Below, piece by piece: positions 12,161-23,653 of a stretch of 64,000 nt of DNA. The translations under genes and the position numbers were made by a program. This stretch comes from Moniliella sp. 'wahieum' (taxonomy: Eukaryota > Basidiomycota > Moniliellomycetes > Moniliellales > Moniliellaceae). The notes under the pieces were generated by a model. It had not been told where the DNA came from. It worked only from the letters and a program-made list of their open reading frames with translations, and did not search any database. Each line of letters begins with the position of its first letter. The stretch's first letter is position 1. The stretch covers positions 237,223-301,222 of the forward strand of contig RSEE01000083.1 of NCBI GenBank assembly GCA_003971905.1, in the 5' to 3' direction.

Positions 12161-12165
12161 TATAT
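12161..12165 (+). promoter_or_regulatory. TATA-like element of ATG11
   Basis: TATAT about 100 nt before the ATG11 start codon at 12264, in otherwise GC-rich DNA. It is positioned as a fungal TATA box would be. Sequence inference only. Confidence 0.4.
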
Positions 12166-12263
12166 GCAGTTTAAGTACCCACAGCAACCCAGCCGCAGCC
12201 GGGACGCCGCCACCGCACCTCCAAGTCTTCGCCCCGCTGCTCGGTGCCGGCCGGCCGACCAGG

Positions 12264-15200
12264 ATGCGCGTCTTTGGCGCCCACGACGGCGCGCTCCTCT
12301 CTGTGGACCAGCCGCTGGCTGCCTTCCCCACCACCAGCGCCCTCGCCGACGTCGTCGCTCTCGCCACCGGCATCGTAGCCGACGCAGTCATCCTCCTCAC
12401 CCAGGACGGCGTGCAAGTAACGGACGAGCTGCTGCCCCAGCTGCTGGCCGAGCCCAGCGCCGACCCCGATCTGTTTGTCTTTTCTCGCCTCATCTTCTCT
12501 GCCGAGCCAGAGACGGTCGCGCCGTCGCTCCAGAGCGCGGTGGTGCTCCAGCCTCGGCTGCCTAGTACGTTTGCTCACCTCTCTCTTGCCTGACAGGCAC
12601 GGCGTGCGACCAGGCTCTGACTCTGACTCTGACTCTGACTCTGACTCTGACTCTGACTCTGACTCTGACTCTGACTCTGACTCTGACTCTGACTCTGACT
12701 CTGACTCTGACTCCTCTGCCTCACAGCCATCCCTATCTTCCGCCCACCGACGCCCAACGCGCTGCACGAGTTGGTGACGATTGGGGAGCAGGCAGTGCGG
12801 ACGGCGGCTCTGCACGCGCACCACGCTACCGCCCTCGCTGGCCGCCTGGGTGTCATCCAGCGCGCCTCGCCGTTGCCCTTCTCAACCTTGTTCAGCATGG
12901 GACGGGCATCCGGGACGTTGCGCGGGCCTTCCACACCGCCTGTACGACCGAGCTGCGACGCATGCGGTTCTTGCTGGAAGGGTGCAACAGGACCCTTTCG
13001 GCTCTGGACTTGGTCCAGGTCCGCCCTGAACTCCTGTCCTCCTCCTCGTGGGCAGCCCGGGCAGGAGCGAGTCGGCTGCCTTGCCGCCCACCCGCTTGCT
13101 GAGTAGTTGGATCAATAAGGATCGCATGCGCACCGTGGCAGGACAAGCTGAGACGGTGCTGCACACGCTCCAGAAGCAGCTCACAGCCCTGGGGGCAAGG
13201 GGAGAACTGCACGATGAGATGCGCAGGCTGCAGCAGACCTCTTCCCCTTCCCCCCGCGTATCCGAGGCGGAGGAGCAAGAGGCGGCAGGCGGCGGAACGG
13301 ACACAGGCACTGGCGCACCGTATCAGCGAGATCGCCTCGCCCGACGCCAAGGGCTGGCCGGTGGCGGACAAGTTGACGGAGGATAAGCTTGTGGCGCTGT
13401 CGAGCGCGATGGATGAGATTGTGCAGTGTGATGAGGTGGCGCGCGACGCGCTCCGGCGCTTGACCCAGCAGCTCAATAGGGCCACCATGCGCGCTGTGCA
13501 CCACCTCTCGCGCGTATCCAATCTGCAGAGCGCGTACGCCGACTATGGGATGGAAGTGGCCGAGATGCAAGCTGCCGTTCCGCTCTCGTCGCCCCACGGC
13601 CACGGCCCGATCCAAGTGGAGTGCTTTCCCTACTTGGAGCGTCTGGCCGCCATCTTGCCCGCCTATGCGGCCACGGTTGCAGAACGGGTACGGCGCTCCG
13701 AGTTTGCCGACCTATTCCTCGCTCGCTCCACTTCCTTCGCCCATGTGATGGCCACGTTCGGGTTGCAGGAGGAACGCAAACGAGCGCGATACGATACCCG
13801 CCACCCTACCCTTCTTCCCTGGCACATCGGACTTGACCAGCCCGCGCCCCGGTTGCACATCCAGACCGAGGCGACTGAGCTAGAGCCAGACACCACCCGG
13901 CCCCGGCGCGACCATATCTACGACCTGCTCAGCTTGCTCGACCACATCGAACATGAACTCGGGAGTACGTCTACCTCACAGGAGTCCAGTGGGCCTGAGC
14001 CATCCAAGTAGCAACCCCCCTGTGCCTTCCCACTCGGATGAATCGCTTTCTTCCTCGCTCCCCCCCGCCCTCGCGAGCCCAATCGAAACGACACGGACGC
14101 TGCTGCGCGCGCTGTTGCACGAGCTGGATACCGTGCCAGAGCAGTTTGAGCAACTCGTCCGCACTCACTTGTTCAGCGCAGAGGAGGCCCTACCTCCCGA
14201 CCCCGAGGCGGCCCCACATCCTCGAGCGGAACCCACCGTGCCCACGCAGCTGCCGACGGAACGCCGTGCCGAGCAAGAGACTGTGGACCGACTCACCGTG
14301 GAGCGGGACGCGGCGCGCGCCTCCCTGGCCCAAGCGCAGCAGGAACACACTCACTATGCGGCCGAGAAGGCAGCCTTGCACGCTTGCATCCAACGTCTCG
14401 CGTCCGAGGCACAAACCAACCAGCAGCAGCACCTCGCTTGTCGCACCCAGCTGGCCGCCCTGCAGGCTGAGGTGGAACAGTTGCGGGGTGCGCGTCCCAC
14501 GGACCAGGAGGACGATGGGGCTCCCACAGGACTTTTGGAGCCGAAACGGCCGTTGGAGCCGAGCCAGACGCTTCTGCCGAGCTCATCACAGCCTGAGGTG
14601 CCTAGCCAGAGTATGTTTCCGTCATCCCAAAGCCACGGATCCCAGAATGAGCATGATGCTTCGTCCCAAGGCAAGGGGGACGGAACGGCGTCTTTGCTCG
14701 CGGACGAGAGCGAGATGGCTAAGCTGAAGGAGGAGGTGAGAACGTTGCGCGCGCAACTGGAGCGAGAGCAAGGGGCGGCACGTGCGCTGGACCAAAGCAT
14801 GGCGCAGGTTGAGGGAACGAGGGGGCGGACAGGGCGGCAACGGTGGCGACGGCAGCGCAGGTGGCGCAGATTCAAGGGGAGGCTGACGCCGCGAAGCGGG
14901 ACTTGAGTTCGGCCCGTCGCGCCGCCCGGGCGGCGGCAGCGGATGCCGATGCGTTGACGGAGACGGTGGCGGTGCTGCAGACCCAGTTGGCTGCTGCTGA
15001 CGAGGACCATGGGGTGCTTGTGCAGGAACTGGAGGCGGCGCACCCGCACGCCTGTGCCGACGCCGAGGCTGCTCGGCTACCGAACGCTTGCATGAGCTGG
15101 TGCAGTCAGCCGCCCCGTGGGCCCACGCCCTGCTCCGCGTCCACCGCGCCCTCCTCGCTGTCCCACCCATGTCTAGCCGCGTGTCCCGCGCCGACTCCAA

Positions 15201-16313
15201 GTCCGAGCCTGCCTGTCCGCCTGTGCGGCTGACACCATGCCTGAGCCTGAGCACCGGCACGCGCAATCCGAGGTAACAGAGAAGTTATTTATTGCGTTGG
15301 ACGCTCTCGATCTGGGCCCAGGCCGGGCAGGCGAGACGAACGTGGGATCGAACGGCAGCCACCCCGCTGCATCGACAATACAGGACCAAGAAGGGGTCTC
15401 TCACTCTCCCACCCGCACTCCAAGCCAGAGGGCCCCGAGTTTCGCCCCCTGCCCTTGGTTCCCATTGAAGCGGCAGAGGGACGGAGCTCGCCGTCAGACT
15501 CGCCGCCGCTGGCAGCGACCGAGGCATCCTGCCCTCTGGATGAAGACGCCGACATTGATTCGCAGGACAAGGCCAGCGCCGTCACGGCGCCGAGCTGCCC
15601 AGCGCCGCGCGGGTGAAAGCGGTGGCGTGTGCGCTGACACGGATGTATGCGGTGGTCGTCCGGCCCCATAGCCTCCGAGGCAGAGGCGAAGCTGCAGAGT
15701 CTGGTCAAGGGTGAAAAGTGGATGCGGGGTACCGGAACCTGAAGGAAGCGTATAGCCAGCTGCGCCACCACGTGCCGTTGCCCCCCTCGGTCTCGGTCTC
15801 GGCCTCGGACTTGGCCTCGGCCTCGGGTAGCACAACCGACCGCCTCGCCTTTACAGCCCTTTCATCCGGGCGACCTGGCCCTCTTCCTCCCACCCGCGAC
15901 CTTCTTGCGCCGCCCACCTGGGCTGCATTTAGTCTCACTTGCCCCCACCACTTTTTGAATACCTGCCGCCGCACTGCGCCGCGGCGGGCGCTCCGCAAGC
16001 GACGGCGACCGCTGCACTCGTGCACGGCCAACAGTTTCTCGTGGCGCGCATTGTCAGCATTGCCATGTACCAAGCTGGCTCGCCCGATCTGCTGGGCTTT
16101 GTACGGCTCGGGCCGGCCGGCGGGCGGGACAACGAGGCAGGTTGTGCTGTCGCAGCACGGAGGGAGATGAGCAACCCGTTTGGGCTGCCGCTGGGGGTGC
16201 GGTACTGTGTGCTGGATGCGGTTGCGTATGACGCGGCGGGGGGAGACGGGGCGGGGGCGGGGGCGGGGCGACGGGCCTGGACGGGGTGGGGGGGGGGGCG
16301 GGCGACGGCCTGA
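12264..16313 (+). CDS. ATG11: autophagy scaffold Atg11
   Basis: Atg11 tethers cargo receptors to the phagophore site and recruits Atg1/Atg9 in selective autophagy. The ATG at 12264 opens a ubiquitin-like N-terminus: MRVFGAHDGALLSVDQPL, then VILLTQDGVQVTDELLP and LFVFSRLIF. An intron at 12565-12726 (phase 1) joins to IPIFRPPTPNALHELV. The Atg17-like region follows: HGTGIRDVARAFHTACTTEL, FLLEGCNRTLSALDLVQV, LERLAAILPAYAATVAERV, RRSEFADLFLARS, LLPWHIGLDQPAPRLHIQTE (to about 13980). Coiled coils run from about 14080 to 15060. The C-terminal ATG11 domain is seen at 15840-16240: GDLALFLPP, WAAFSLTCPHHF, HGQQFLVARIVSIA, NPFGLPLGVRYCVLDAVAYD. Several one-base frame changes occur, for example near 12865. 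The last codons run into a G-rich repeat, so the stop at 16313 is a guess. Confidence 0.8.
12615..12712 (+). repeat. (CTGACT)n hexamer array inside an ATG11 intron
   Basis: About 16 head-to-tail copies of CTGACT fill the middle of the 162-nt intron 12565-12726. Both flanking exons splice in frame (…LQPRLP/T/IPIFRPP), so the array is intronic even though it is open as Ser-Asp repeats on plus and Ser-Glu repeats on minus. CTGAC equals the fungal branch-point consensus CTRAC. Confidence 0.85.
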
Positions 16314-16355
16314 CGGGGTGGGCGGGGCGGGGCGAACGGGCCTGGACGGGGTGGG
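16245..16355 (+). repeat. G-rich repeat at the 3' end of ATG11
   Basis: Runs of GGGG spaced by 1-6 nt, with the unit GGGCCTGGACGGGGTGGG present twice (about 16274 and 16339). It has G-quadruplex potential on the plus strand and is an obvious spot for assembly error. Confidence 0.6.
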
Positions 16356-16493
16356 GGCAACGCGGCTGCGGCGGGCACGCTATGCGTCGCTCACCGCGCC
16401 ACAGCTACGCAGGTAGACAGCGAGGCAGAATGGCATGGATGGATGCATCGAGCGCTGAGTCGTACAGACAGCGCGTCTGGTCCGGAGCGCGCC

Positions 16494-16604
16494 GGGAGCA
16501 GCGCCAACAGCAGCGCCAACAGCAGCGCCAACGGCAGCGCCAACAGCAGCGCCAACAGCAGCGCCCACAGCAGCGCCCACAGCAGCGCCCACAGCAGCGC
16601 CAGG
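16494..16604 (+). repeat. 12-bp minisatellite between ATG11 and PP1
   Basis: About nine copies of AGCAGCGCCAAC and its variant AGCAGCGCCCAC. The variants are grouped: AAC versions first, then CAC versions. It lies between the ATG11 stop and the PP1 promoter. It is open in several frames on both strands only because the unit is a multiple of three. Confidence 0.8.
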
Positions 16605-16770
16605 AGCAGCCCGCGGCTGCGTTTGGCCCGCGCAGGCACGCGCAGCGGGCACGAGCCATGCTTACGTGGCGGCGACGAGCGGCTGGCGGCGGCTAGCAAC
16701 TGGCTCCGGCTGGCCACAACCGACTGGCCACGCCCCACTGGCGCGCTGCTGCGCGCACATAGGCTGACCG

Positions 16771-16788
16771 TCACCAGTCACTAGTCAC
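16771..16788. promoter_or_regulatory. CAGTCACTAGTCAC motif upstream of PP1
   Basis: A copy of the CACTAGTCAC motif about 140 nt before the PP1 start. See the finding on the motif family; a role is inferred from position only. Confidence 0.35.
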
Positions 16789-16922
16789 GCCGCCCTCACT
16801 CGGGCCCAGCACCGCCCACCCCTCGCCACCTCCCCGCCCCCTCCACAGCCCCGCCCCCCCCCCCCCACCCCCCTGCCTTTCTCCGTTTCTTCTCTCCTTC
16901 CGTCTCCTCTGCTCTCCTGGCC

Positions 16923-18053
16923 ATGATCATCCCGACGCCCAGAAGACCGCGCCCGAGGTCGACCTCGAAAACATCATCGACCGCCTCCTCGAGGTATGCC
17001 CCCCCCCCCCCCCCCCCCTGCCGTGTCCCCCGCGCTGACCCCCCTCCCCAGTCCGCGGCTCCCGCCCCGGCAAGCCCGTGCACCTCGAGATACGAGATCC
17101 AGCACCTCTGCCTCAAGGCACGCGACACTCCATCAACCAACCCATCCTCCTCGAGCTCGAGGCGCCCATCAAGATCTGCGGCGACATCCACGGCCAGTAC
17201 TACGACCTGCTCCGTCTGTTTGAGTACGCGGCTTCCCCCCCGAGGCCAACTACCTCTTCCTGGGCGACTATGTTGACCGCGGCAAGCAGTCGCTCGAGAC
17301 CATCTGCCTCCTGCTCGCGTACAAGATCAAGTACCCTGAAAACTTTTTTATTCCTGCGCGGCAACCACGATGTGCCTCCATCAACCGCATTTACGGCTTC
17401 TAACGACGAGTGTACGTTGGTCCCGCCCTGCGTGCGTGCGTCCCGCCTGCTTGCGTTGACTGACCTGCCGACTGCCAGGCAAACGCAGGTTCAACATCAA
17501 GCTCTGGAAGACCTTTACCGACTGCTTCAACTGTCTCCCGATTGCCGCAGTGATTGACGAGAAGATCTTCACCATGCATGGCGGTCTGTCGCCCGACCTG
17601 CAGAGCATGGAGCAGATCCGCCGCGTCATGCGGCCCACCGATGTGCCCGACACGGGGCTGCTGTGCGACCTGCTCTGGTCGGACCCGGACAAGGACGTGG
17701 CCGGCTGGTCGGAGAACGACCGCGGGGTGAGCTTCACGTTTGGTGCCGATGTGGTCGCGCGTTTCTTGCAGAAGCACGACCTGGACCTGATTTGCCGCGC
17801 GCACCAAGTGGTGGAGGATGGGTACGAGTTCTTTGCCAAACGCCAACTGGTCACCCTCTTCTCGGCGCCCAACTACTGTGGCGAATTCGACAATGCAGGC
17901 GCTATGATGAGCGTCGACGAAACGCTGCTCTGTTCCTTCCAGATCCTCAAACCGGCCGAGAAGAAAACGAGGTATGCATATGGCGGCATGGGCCCGGGCC
18001 GGCCCATCACGCCCACGCAAACCAAAGAAGAGAGACGCCTAAGCCCTACCGGT
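16923..18053 (+). CDS. GLC7: protein phosphatase 1 catalytic subunit
   Basis: Ser/Thr phosphatase PP1 of the PPP metallophosphatase family. Blocks in order: [10 protein letters not shown] (exon 1), intron with a long C-run ending near 17052, [15 protein letters not shown]-like, [20 protein letters not shown] (GDxHG metal site), [31 protein letters not shown], the GNHE site, INRIYGF. An intron at 17412-17478 (67 nt) restores [21 protein letters not shown] long clean exon then holds [47 protein letters not shown] and [20 protein letters not shown]. All catalytic residues are present if four or five one-base indels (near 16925, 17236, 17354, 17370, 17404) are treated as errors. The start is the ATG at 16923, one base short of the in-frame reading. 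The C-terminal tail is short; the exact stop is unclear. Confidence 0.9.
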
Positions 18054-18646
18054 ACACCACCCTCACGCCATCCGCCAGGGCAGCACCCGTCGTCCTCATG
18101 CCGCAGAAGGGGGGGGCTGTGCCATGTGCATGTGCATGTCCATGCATGTCAGCAAGCCCAGCGCCTCGCCTTTTTCTTTTTTGTTTCCTCTGTTCTTGTC
18201 CCTCCCCCCCTCCGCTCTCATGCCGTCCCGGTACGGTCCCGACTCCTGTCCTTTAGGCTTACCAACTCCTGTCCTTTACACTTTTCGTTTGTCCCCTGTT
18301 GGGAGGAGTGTTGCGATGCAGGCGGCGCGGATCGGGAGCGGCCTGGCCCGGCCCGAGCGCTGGCCTGTCCCAGCTGCCTGCCTCCCGGCGCCGCCCCGCT
18401 CGCCTAGCCGATGCGTCCGCTGGCTCCCCCCCGCGTCCTGTCGTGCTACCCACAGCTGTCGCGCTCGTTGAAACTCGTTGGAAGGAGCGGAAGGCTACTA
18501 CTATATGCGTGCGACGAGCGACAGGTCGGTGGGAATAGCATGGTGCAGCGTAGCGTACGTGGAATAGATTGCTCGGCTGCGTCTCTCGCGCCAGCTGGGG
18601 ACGGATGCGATCCCAGATCCCAGCTCCTAGATGCTAGATCATCCGC
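18054..18646. other. convergent spacer PP1 / PWP2
   Basis: T- and C-rich DNA between the tail-to-tail PP1 and PWP2 genes; it should hold both terminators. No coding signal was seen. Confidence 0.5.
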
Positions 18647-21596
18647 TCATAGGCCTCGCGGCTGCACCGCGCCCCAGGTGTAGAGCAGCGCGTGCTCATT
18701 GTCCTCCGTTACGCGCTTGACGTTGGCTCGCAGCTCATTGAGCGACGCCTGGACCTCGCGCAGGACAGGCGCCACGCTATTTGCCGTCTTGCCACGCAGC
18801 GTCTTGCCATGGGCCGTCATGAGCGCGGCGAGCCAACGGAGGTGGTACTCGACATGGGGCGAGTTGGCACGCGGGTGCATCCGCGCCGCCACCAAGCGCA
18901 GCAACGGCACCACATACAAACTCGGCACTTGGCCCGCCACCAAACTAATCATGCGCGGGATGCGTTCGTACATCTCGGCAACAGCCCGCGCTCGGCCAAG
19001 CGCAGCGCACCAATCAGCGCCATCAGGTGCTCCCCGTCCTGCGCCGCTTCCCGGATGCCCTGGGGGTCAGGTCGAGGTCCAAATCGAACGGGTCAAACTG
19101 CGCCGCAGAGCGGGCCGATCCAACGAGTAAATCGCAAGCCACTCGTCGTGCTCGTGCCCAGTTGCGGCCGTCGGATCGAAGGGATGCAGGGGAGCGCGAC
19201 AGGGGTGGGGTGGAACGTTGGCTTCCATCCCGTTTGGACGCCGGGAAGACTCCGGTCCTTTCGCTGCGCATTCGTCAACTCCTCGTCGTCCTGGAGCAGA
19301 TCAATGTTGCCTGGGCGGTGAGCTTGCGCGAGTCGAGGCGGACCTGCAAGCCGTCAAAGTCAAAGTTGCCTGTAATCTGCCAGCGCTTGAGCAACACCTT
19401 CTCCCGTACATCGTACAGACAGATCCAGTTGCTGTTGCCCGATGCCAGCACGCTCTCCCCATCGGCCGAGTAGGTGGGGGGGAGGTGAAACAGTTGTCGC
19501 CCTTGCGGCTGTCGGCGGCGGTTCGATCGCCTCGCCTGCGCCACGTGCAATGTCCCGCCGCGCCTCAATCACGCCCGTTTGGGTCGATAGTTTGGTATCA
19601 AAGAAACTCAGGTTGCCATCCAGCGTCGCCACACAGCACTCGATCGAGTCGGGACGGAAGGCAACGGCCATAGCTTCGCTGTTGAGTTGGATCGTCTCGG
19701 TTTGCTTGCCGTCGCGGAACACCTCCCAGATCCGTAGCGTCCGGTCCCACGACACACTCACCAACGTGCCCCGCCCGTCGGGCGCAAATGTCAAGCCAGA
19801 CACGGGGCCAGTATGCCCACCAAACGTCTCGATCAGCTTGCCCGTCTGGACGGACCACATGTAAATCTCAAACTGGTCCTGGCTGCCGGCCACCACCACC
19901 TCGCCACTTGGCTCGACGGCCAAGGAGCCAAACTGGACCGGATCCGGCGTGACAAACGTACGGAAGTTGCGGTAGCGAATCAAGTCCCAGGCGCGCACCG
20001 TGCCGTCCAAACTGGCACTAAACAGGACCTGGCCACCGCGCTTGGCAAATTCCAACGCGGTCACTTCGGCCGTGTGCTGCTCAAATGTGACGGTGGCCAG
20101 ACCGGTCGTCGTGTTCCACAACTTGAGCCGACCATCGCCACCGCCCGTGACGATGGTGGTGCCATCGGGAGAGTAGGCAAGCGAATGGATCAAGCCCATA
20201 TGGTGCGCCTGCTGACGCAAAATGTAATTGCTCGACGCCCATTCCCACACCATCAGTTGGCTCGTCGAGCCGGAGCCGAGGCGAGCCAGTCGCCAGTCGG
20301 GGACAAGCGGGCGGGGTAGTGAGAGAGGCATGGGAGATACTCAGTTCATGCACCTTGCTAAAATCAGGCAGCGTGTGTAGTGTAAACACGCCCGAATCGA
20401 ACGCGGTCAACAACAGACCCTGTGCAGCGTGGTAGTCCACCGACCGCACCTCCTCGTGCGCGCGAAAGTAGTAGAACCGTTCAGCAATGCCCCAGCGTGT
20501 AGTAGCCAGATGCGATGCGGGGGGTAACCGCTCCTCCTCTAACGCTTCCGTTGTCGCCGGGAACGTTGCTCCTCCTCCATCTCCCGCTCCATCTCCACCT
20601 CCATCTCCTCCTCATCGCTCTCCTCCTCCTCTTCCGCCTTGGCACGCCACACAAAGCACGCACCGTCTCGGCTGACGGTATAGATCTCGGTTTCGTCCGC
20701 ATTGAAGAAGGCGCCAATCACCGGAGCCTTGTGCCCACTAAACGTCTTGGGCTTGAACTTGCGCCAGCGCCGCACACCGCCCGGGTACTTGGGATCGGCA
20801 ACGGGTTCCGCCAGCGGGACCAAGACCGGGTTGAGCGAATAGAGGCGGCAAGTCATGTCTTTGGAGGTGGTGAGGAACATGCTGCATTCCTGTCAGTTGC
20901 CATCCTCGGACGCGAAAGAAGGGGGGGGAGGGGGGGGAACGTACTCGCTGCTCTTGCTCCACGTGATGCTCAGCACATCCTCAAAGTGACCCGTGTAGAC
21001 ACGGTGCAGCTCAAAGGGGGTGAAGGAAGGAGCGATGATGCCAATGGTCGGGGTCCCGTTCTGGTCGACGGTGGCAAAGCCCGGCGTCTTCCATACTTGG
21101 ATATGGTGGTTGTGGGTGACGGCAAGGTAGCGCGCGTCGGGGCTGAACTGTGCGTCGCGCAGGGGCGCCTTGAAGGAGATTTGGGCCAGGACGATTCGCG
21201 TCCGAGCGCGGCGGTGGAGCTGACACCGACCCCGCCCAGCGAGTCGGGCACGGTCGCCGTCGCGCGGAACGAGACTAGGTCGCGCGGCCGTCTTGTCGGA
21301 AGCAAGGAGGAGGTGGGTGTTGCTGTGCGGGCCGAGGGCAGGGGACAGAGCAAGACGCGCAATGGAATGCTTCAGCTCAAAGTCAAACGTGCGCGTCGAC
21401 GTGGCATACACTGCGTCCTGCGCCGCCGCTGGCTCGCCGCCCGCGGAGGGGACGTGCTGCTGAGGGGAAAGACGCTGCAGCGGGCGCCAATGGGGCTGAT
21501 GATGGACGACGAGTCGGGGGTGAAGACGACGTTGCTGATGCCGTCGTACACGCTGCCCAGGACGCTCTGGAGGTGGAACTGGGTAGAGCCAGGCAT
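18647..21596 (-). CDS. PWP2: U3 snoRNP / SSU processome WD40 protein Pwp2 (Utp1)
   Basis: Pwp2 is a tandem-WD40 subunit of the UTP-B complex needed for 18S rRNA processing in the nucleolus. The ATG at 21596 opens MPGSTQFHLQSVLGSVYDGI and NVVFTPDSSSIISPIG, the family's N-terminal signature. An intron at 20882-20944 (63 nt) joins VLSITWSKSSD to MFLTTSKDMTCRLYSLNP. An acidic linker (20540-20640), then HEEVRSVDYHAAQGLLLTAF and HTLPDFSKVHEL follow. Clear WD repeats read LMVWEWASSNYILRQQAHHM, GGGDGRLKLWNTTTGLATV, SASLDGTVRAWDLIRYRNFR, VSWDRTLRIWEVFRDGKQ (20260-19700). The Utp12-type C-terminal helix domain ends ISLVAGQVPSLYVVPLLRLV, VEYHLRWLAALMTAHGKTLR, NELRANVKRVTEDNEHALL. The stop is at 18647. 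Several frame changes occur, for example near 19500 and 19000. Confidence 0.9.
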
Positions 21597-21935
21597 CGCC
21601 GCACAACAACGATGGTGGTGGGGCGCGCTGGTTTGCAGAAAGCGAGCAAAGCCAGCTGGCCGCCAGCACAAAAAAGTCCAGGGTCGGTGCAACCGCTGCC
21701 GGGGCCAATTTCTCGGCACGTGACCGCATCGGTGCAAACCCCATTTCACCCAGGGGGACTGCCTGCCTTGAAGTATTTCTTGAAGCTTTCATGCCAGTTC
21801 AGCTCATTAGATTGCTGCTCCTTTTCGCCGGCCAGAGCAGGCCGTAACCAAGGGGGCATCGGTTGGCGTCTACAGCCGCGTGCCTATGCCAGAGAATGCC
21901 GCCCCCCACGCGATCTACAGACGGCGCGGTGAGCA

Positions 21936-23366
21936 CTAGAGTACATTGCGAGCCAATCCCACCCCCAAAACGCCGCGGCCATCGCCCATCCTCCCTCCTT
22001 CAACGGTCGAATCCACGTGCAGATCACCACTCCTCCTCCTCCGCCGCCGCACCGCCGGCTTGGGATTGTGGTTCAGCAGACGGTAGAGCCTGTTGCGGTT
22101 CGCACCGCGCGAATCCGGGCGAGCGGCAGCGTCGAAGAGGGCAGAGTGCAGGGCCGCGTGCAGCGTCGAGAGCGCTTGGGCCGTCTGCTTGCTGGCGAGG
22201 AAGGGCGCATCGCGCTCAGCCGCGGCCAACTGCGCCTCGGTGGCCTTTTGCGTCGGTGGTATCTCGCCTCGTTCCAGCAGGTACTGCGCGTTGGTTGCCG
22301 CCAACAGCAGGGGGACATGCGGCGACGCAGCGGCCAGCTGGGCCTCCGCCTCGGCGGCGGCCGCATCGGCTTGCGCCACCTCGTCCTTCTCCGCGCTGCT
22401 GCTCGTGGCGGCAGAGGCGGCCGTGGCGGCGGCGGCAAGCTCCTTGCTGCCATCCAGATGGGCACCACAAGACGCTGAAGAATGCGGTTGTAAAGGGCGT
22501 CACTGGGCTGAGCCGGAGGACAGTGATAAAAGGAGTGAGCGCAGCCAAGACATCCACCTTGCCCTCTTTCCGTGCCAGCGTGGCCACCATCCGGTCCAGC
22601 TCTTCCATAGCCAAATCGGCAATATGGAGCGCAATGCTCCCTGGCACCCGCAGATCGGTGGGGTTGAGCGGGCCCCCAGGACGCTTGGCGTTTTCCTTGG
22701 TCAAGATCTCTGCCCACTTGGCCACCAAGCTCGGTTCCCATCCGTGCGCCTGGAGCAGGCGAAGCCCCGCCGCCCAAACCGACGCATCAGTAGGAAAAAT
22801 TTCGAGACACGGTGCTTATCCAGACCTTGCCAGTCGCTCACCATCGTGCCCCAAAATCCATCAAAGAACGCGAGGGCAGCCAGCGCTTGCTCCGTCATGG
22901 CTTCCTGCGAGGGGGCCTTGCGCTTCTTTCCCGCCTTCTCCTTCTCACTGTTCTTAGCCACAGGGGCATCTTGACCTACCCCGCCAATCACAAGTACCAG
23001 CTCAGCCAACTCATCCGCTAACACTTGCTGCACCAGCGGCTTGTCCGAGTGGTAAAAACCTGTGCGCCCTGTTAGTACTCGCTCACCACCAGCCATAGGT
23101 GCGGGGGGCGGGGGGGGGAACATACTTTGGAACACATCCCTTCCACAGACGAAGCATCTCCGTTTCGGGAATCTTCTTGCCGCTGGAGAGAAAGGCGGTC
23201 AGGGCACCCAGCGCCCGGTCCCGCTCCCGCTTCTCGTTGGACGCAAGCGACTTGGCCATGGGGATCTCAGCGGGGCAGTGGCCTTGACCTTGGCTGCCGC
23301 GGCCAGCTGGCGCTTGAGCTGGTGGCGCTGCCGCTTCGAGGCACGGACGCTCTCCACGTGGTCCAT
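21936..23366 (-). CDS. RRP1: ribosomal RNA processing protein Rrp1 (Nop52 family)
   Basis: Nucleolar protein for 27S pre-rRNA processing. The ATG at 23366 gives MDHVESVRASKRQRHQLKRQ, a basic lead, then AKSLASNEKRERDRALGAL and TAFLSSGKKIPETEMLRLWK, the family signature. An intron at 23060-23125 (66 nt, with a perfect TACTAAC branch site) joins KGMFQS to FYHSDKPLVQQVLADELAEL. Then come FFDGFWGTMVSDWQGLDKHR and VSKFFLLMRR, LLQAHGWEPSLVAKWAEIL and PTDLRVPGSIALHIADLAM (22700-22600). The C-terminal part is Ala-rich and ends with a basic run before the stop at 21936. Two or three frame changes. It lies head to tail with PWP2 (340 bp gap) and divergent from the bS16 gene. Confidence 0.85.
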
Positions 23367-23653
23367 GGGGGGCAGTGGTGGTAGTGGTGGTAGTGGTGGC
23401 TGGGGTGGCTGGACGGGCGCTCGCTGACCTGCGCTGTGGGTCCCTCGGCCGGCGTGTGGGCAGAAAAAAAAAGTTGCTGGCTGGCCCGCGCGGAATTGGC
23501 ACGGGCGGAATGGGTGCGCCCAACCGCGGCTTCGGGGCGGCGAAGAAGAAAAGCAGGCCGGCCGGCCAAGGCAAGGAAGGAGACGTGGGACTGGAACGGC
23601 TTCTGCCCTGCACCTCCGCTTTCGCTTTCGCTTTCGTCCTCCTCGTCGACGCA

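Noticed and set aside
12615-12712. Possible Ser-Asp or Ser-Glu repeat protein, or CRISPR-like array
   Set aside because: The repeat is a six-base tandem without spacers and sits in an intron whose flanking ATG11 exons join in frame.
16494-16604. Possible CRISPR array or Leu/Ala-repeat protein
   Set aside because: Simple 12-bp tandem repeat with no spacers; open frames on both strands follow from the unit length.
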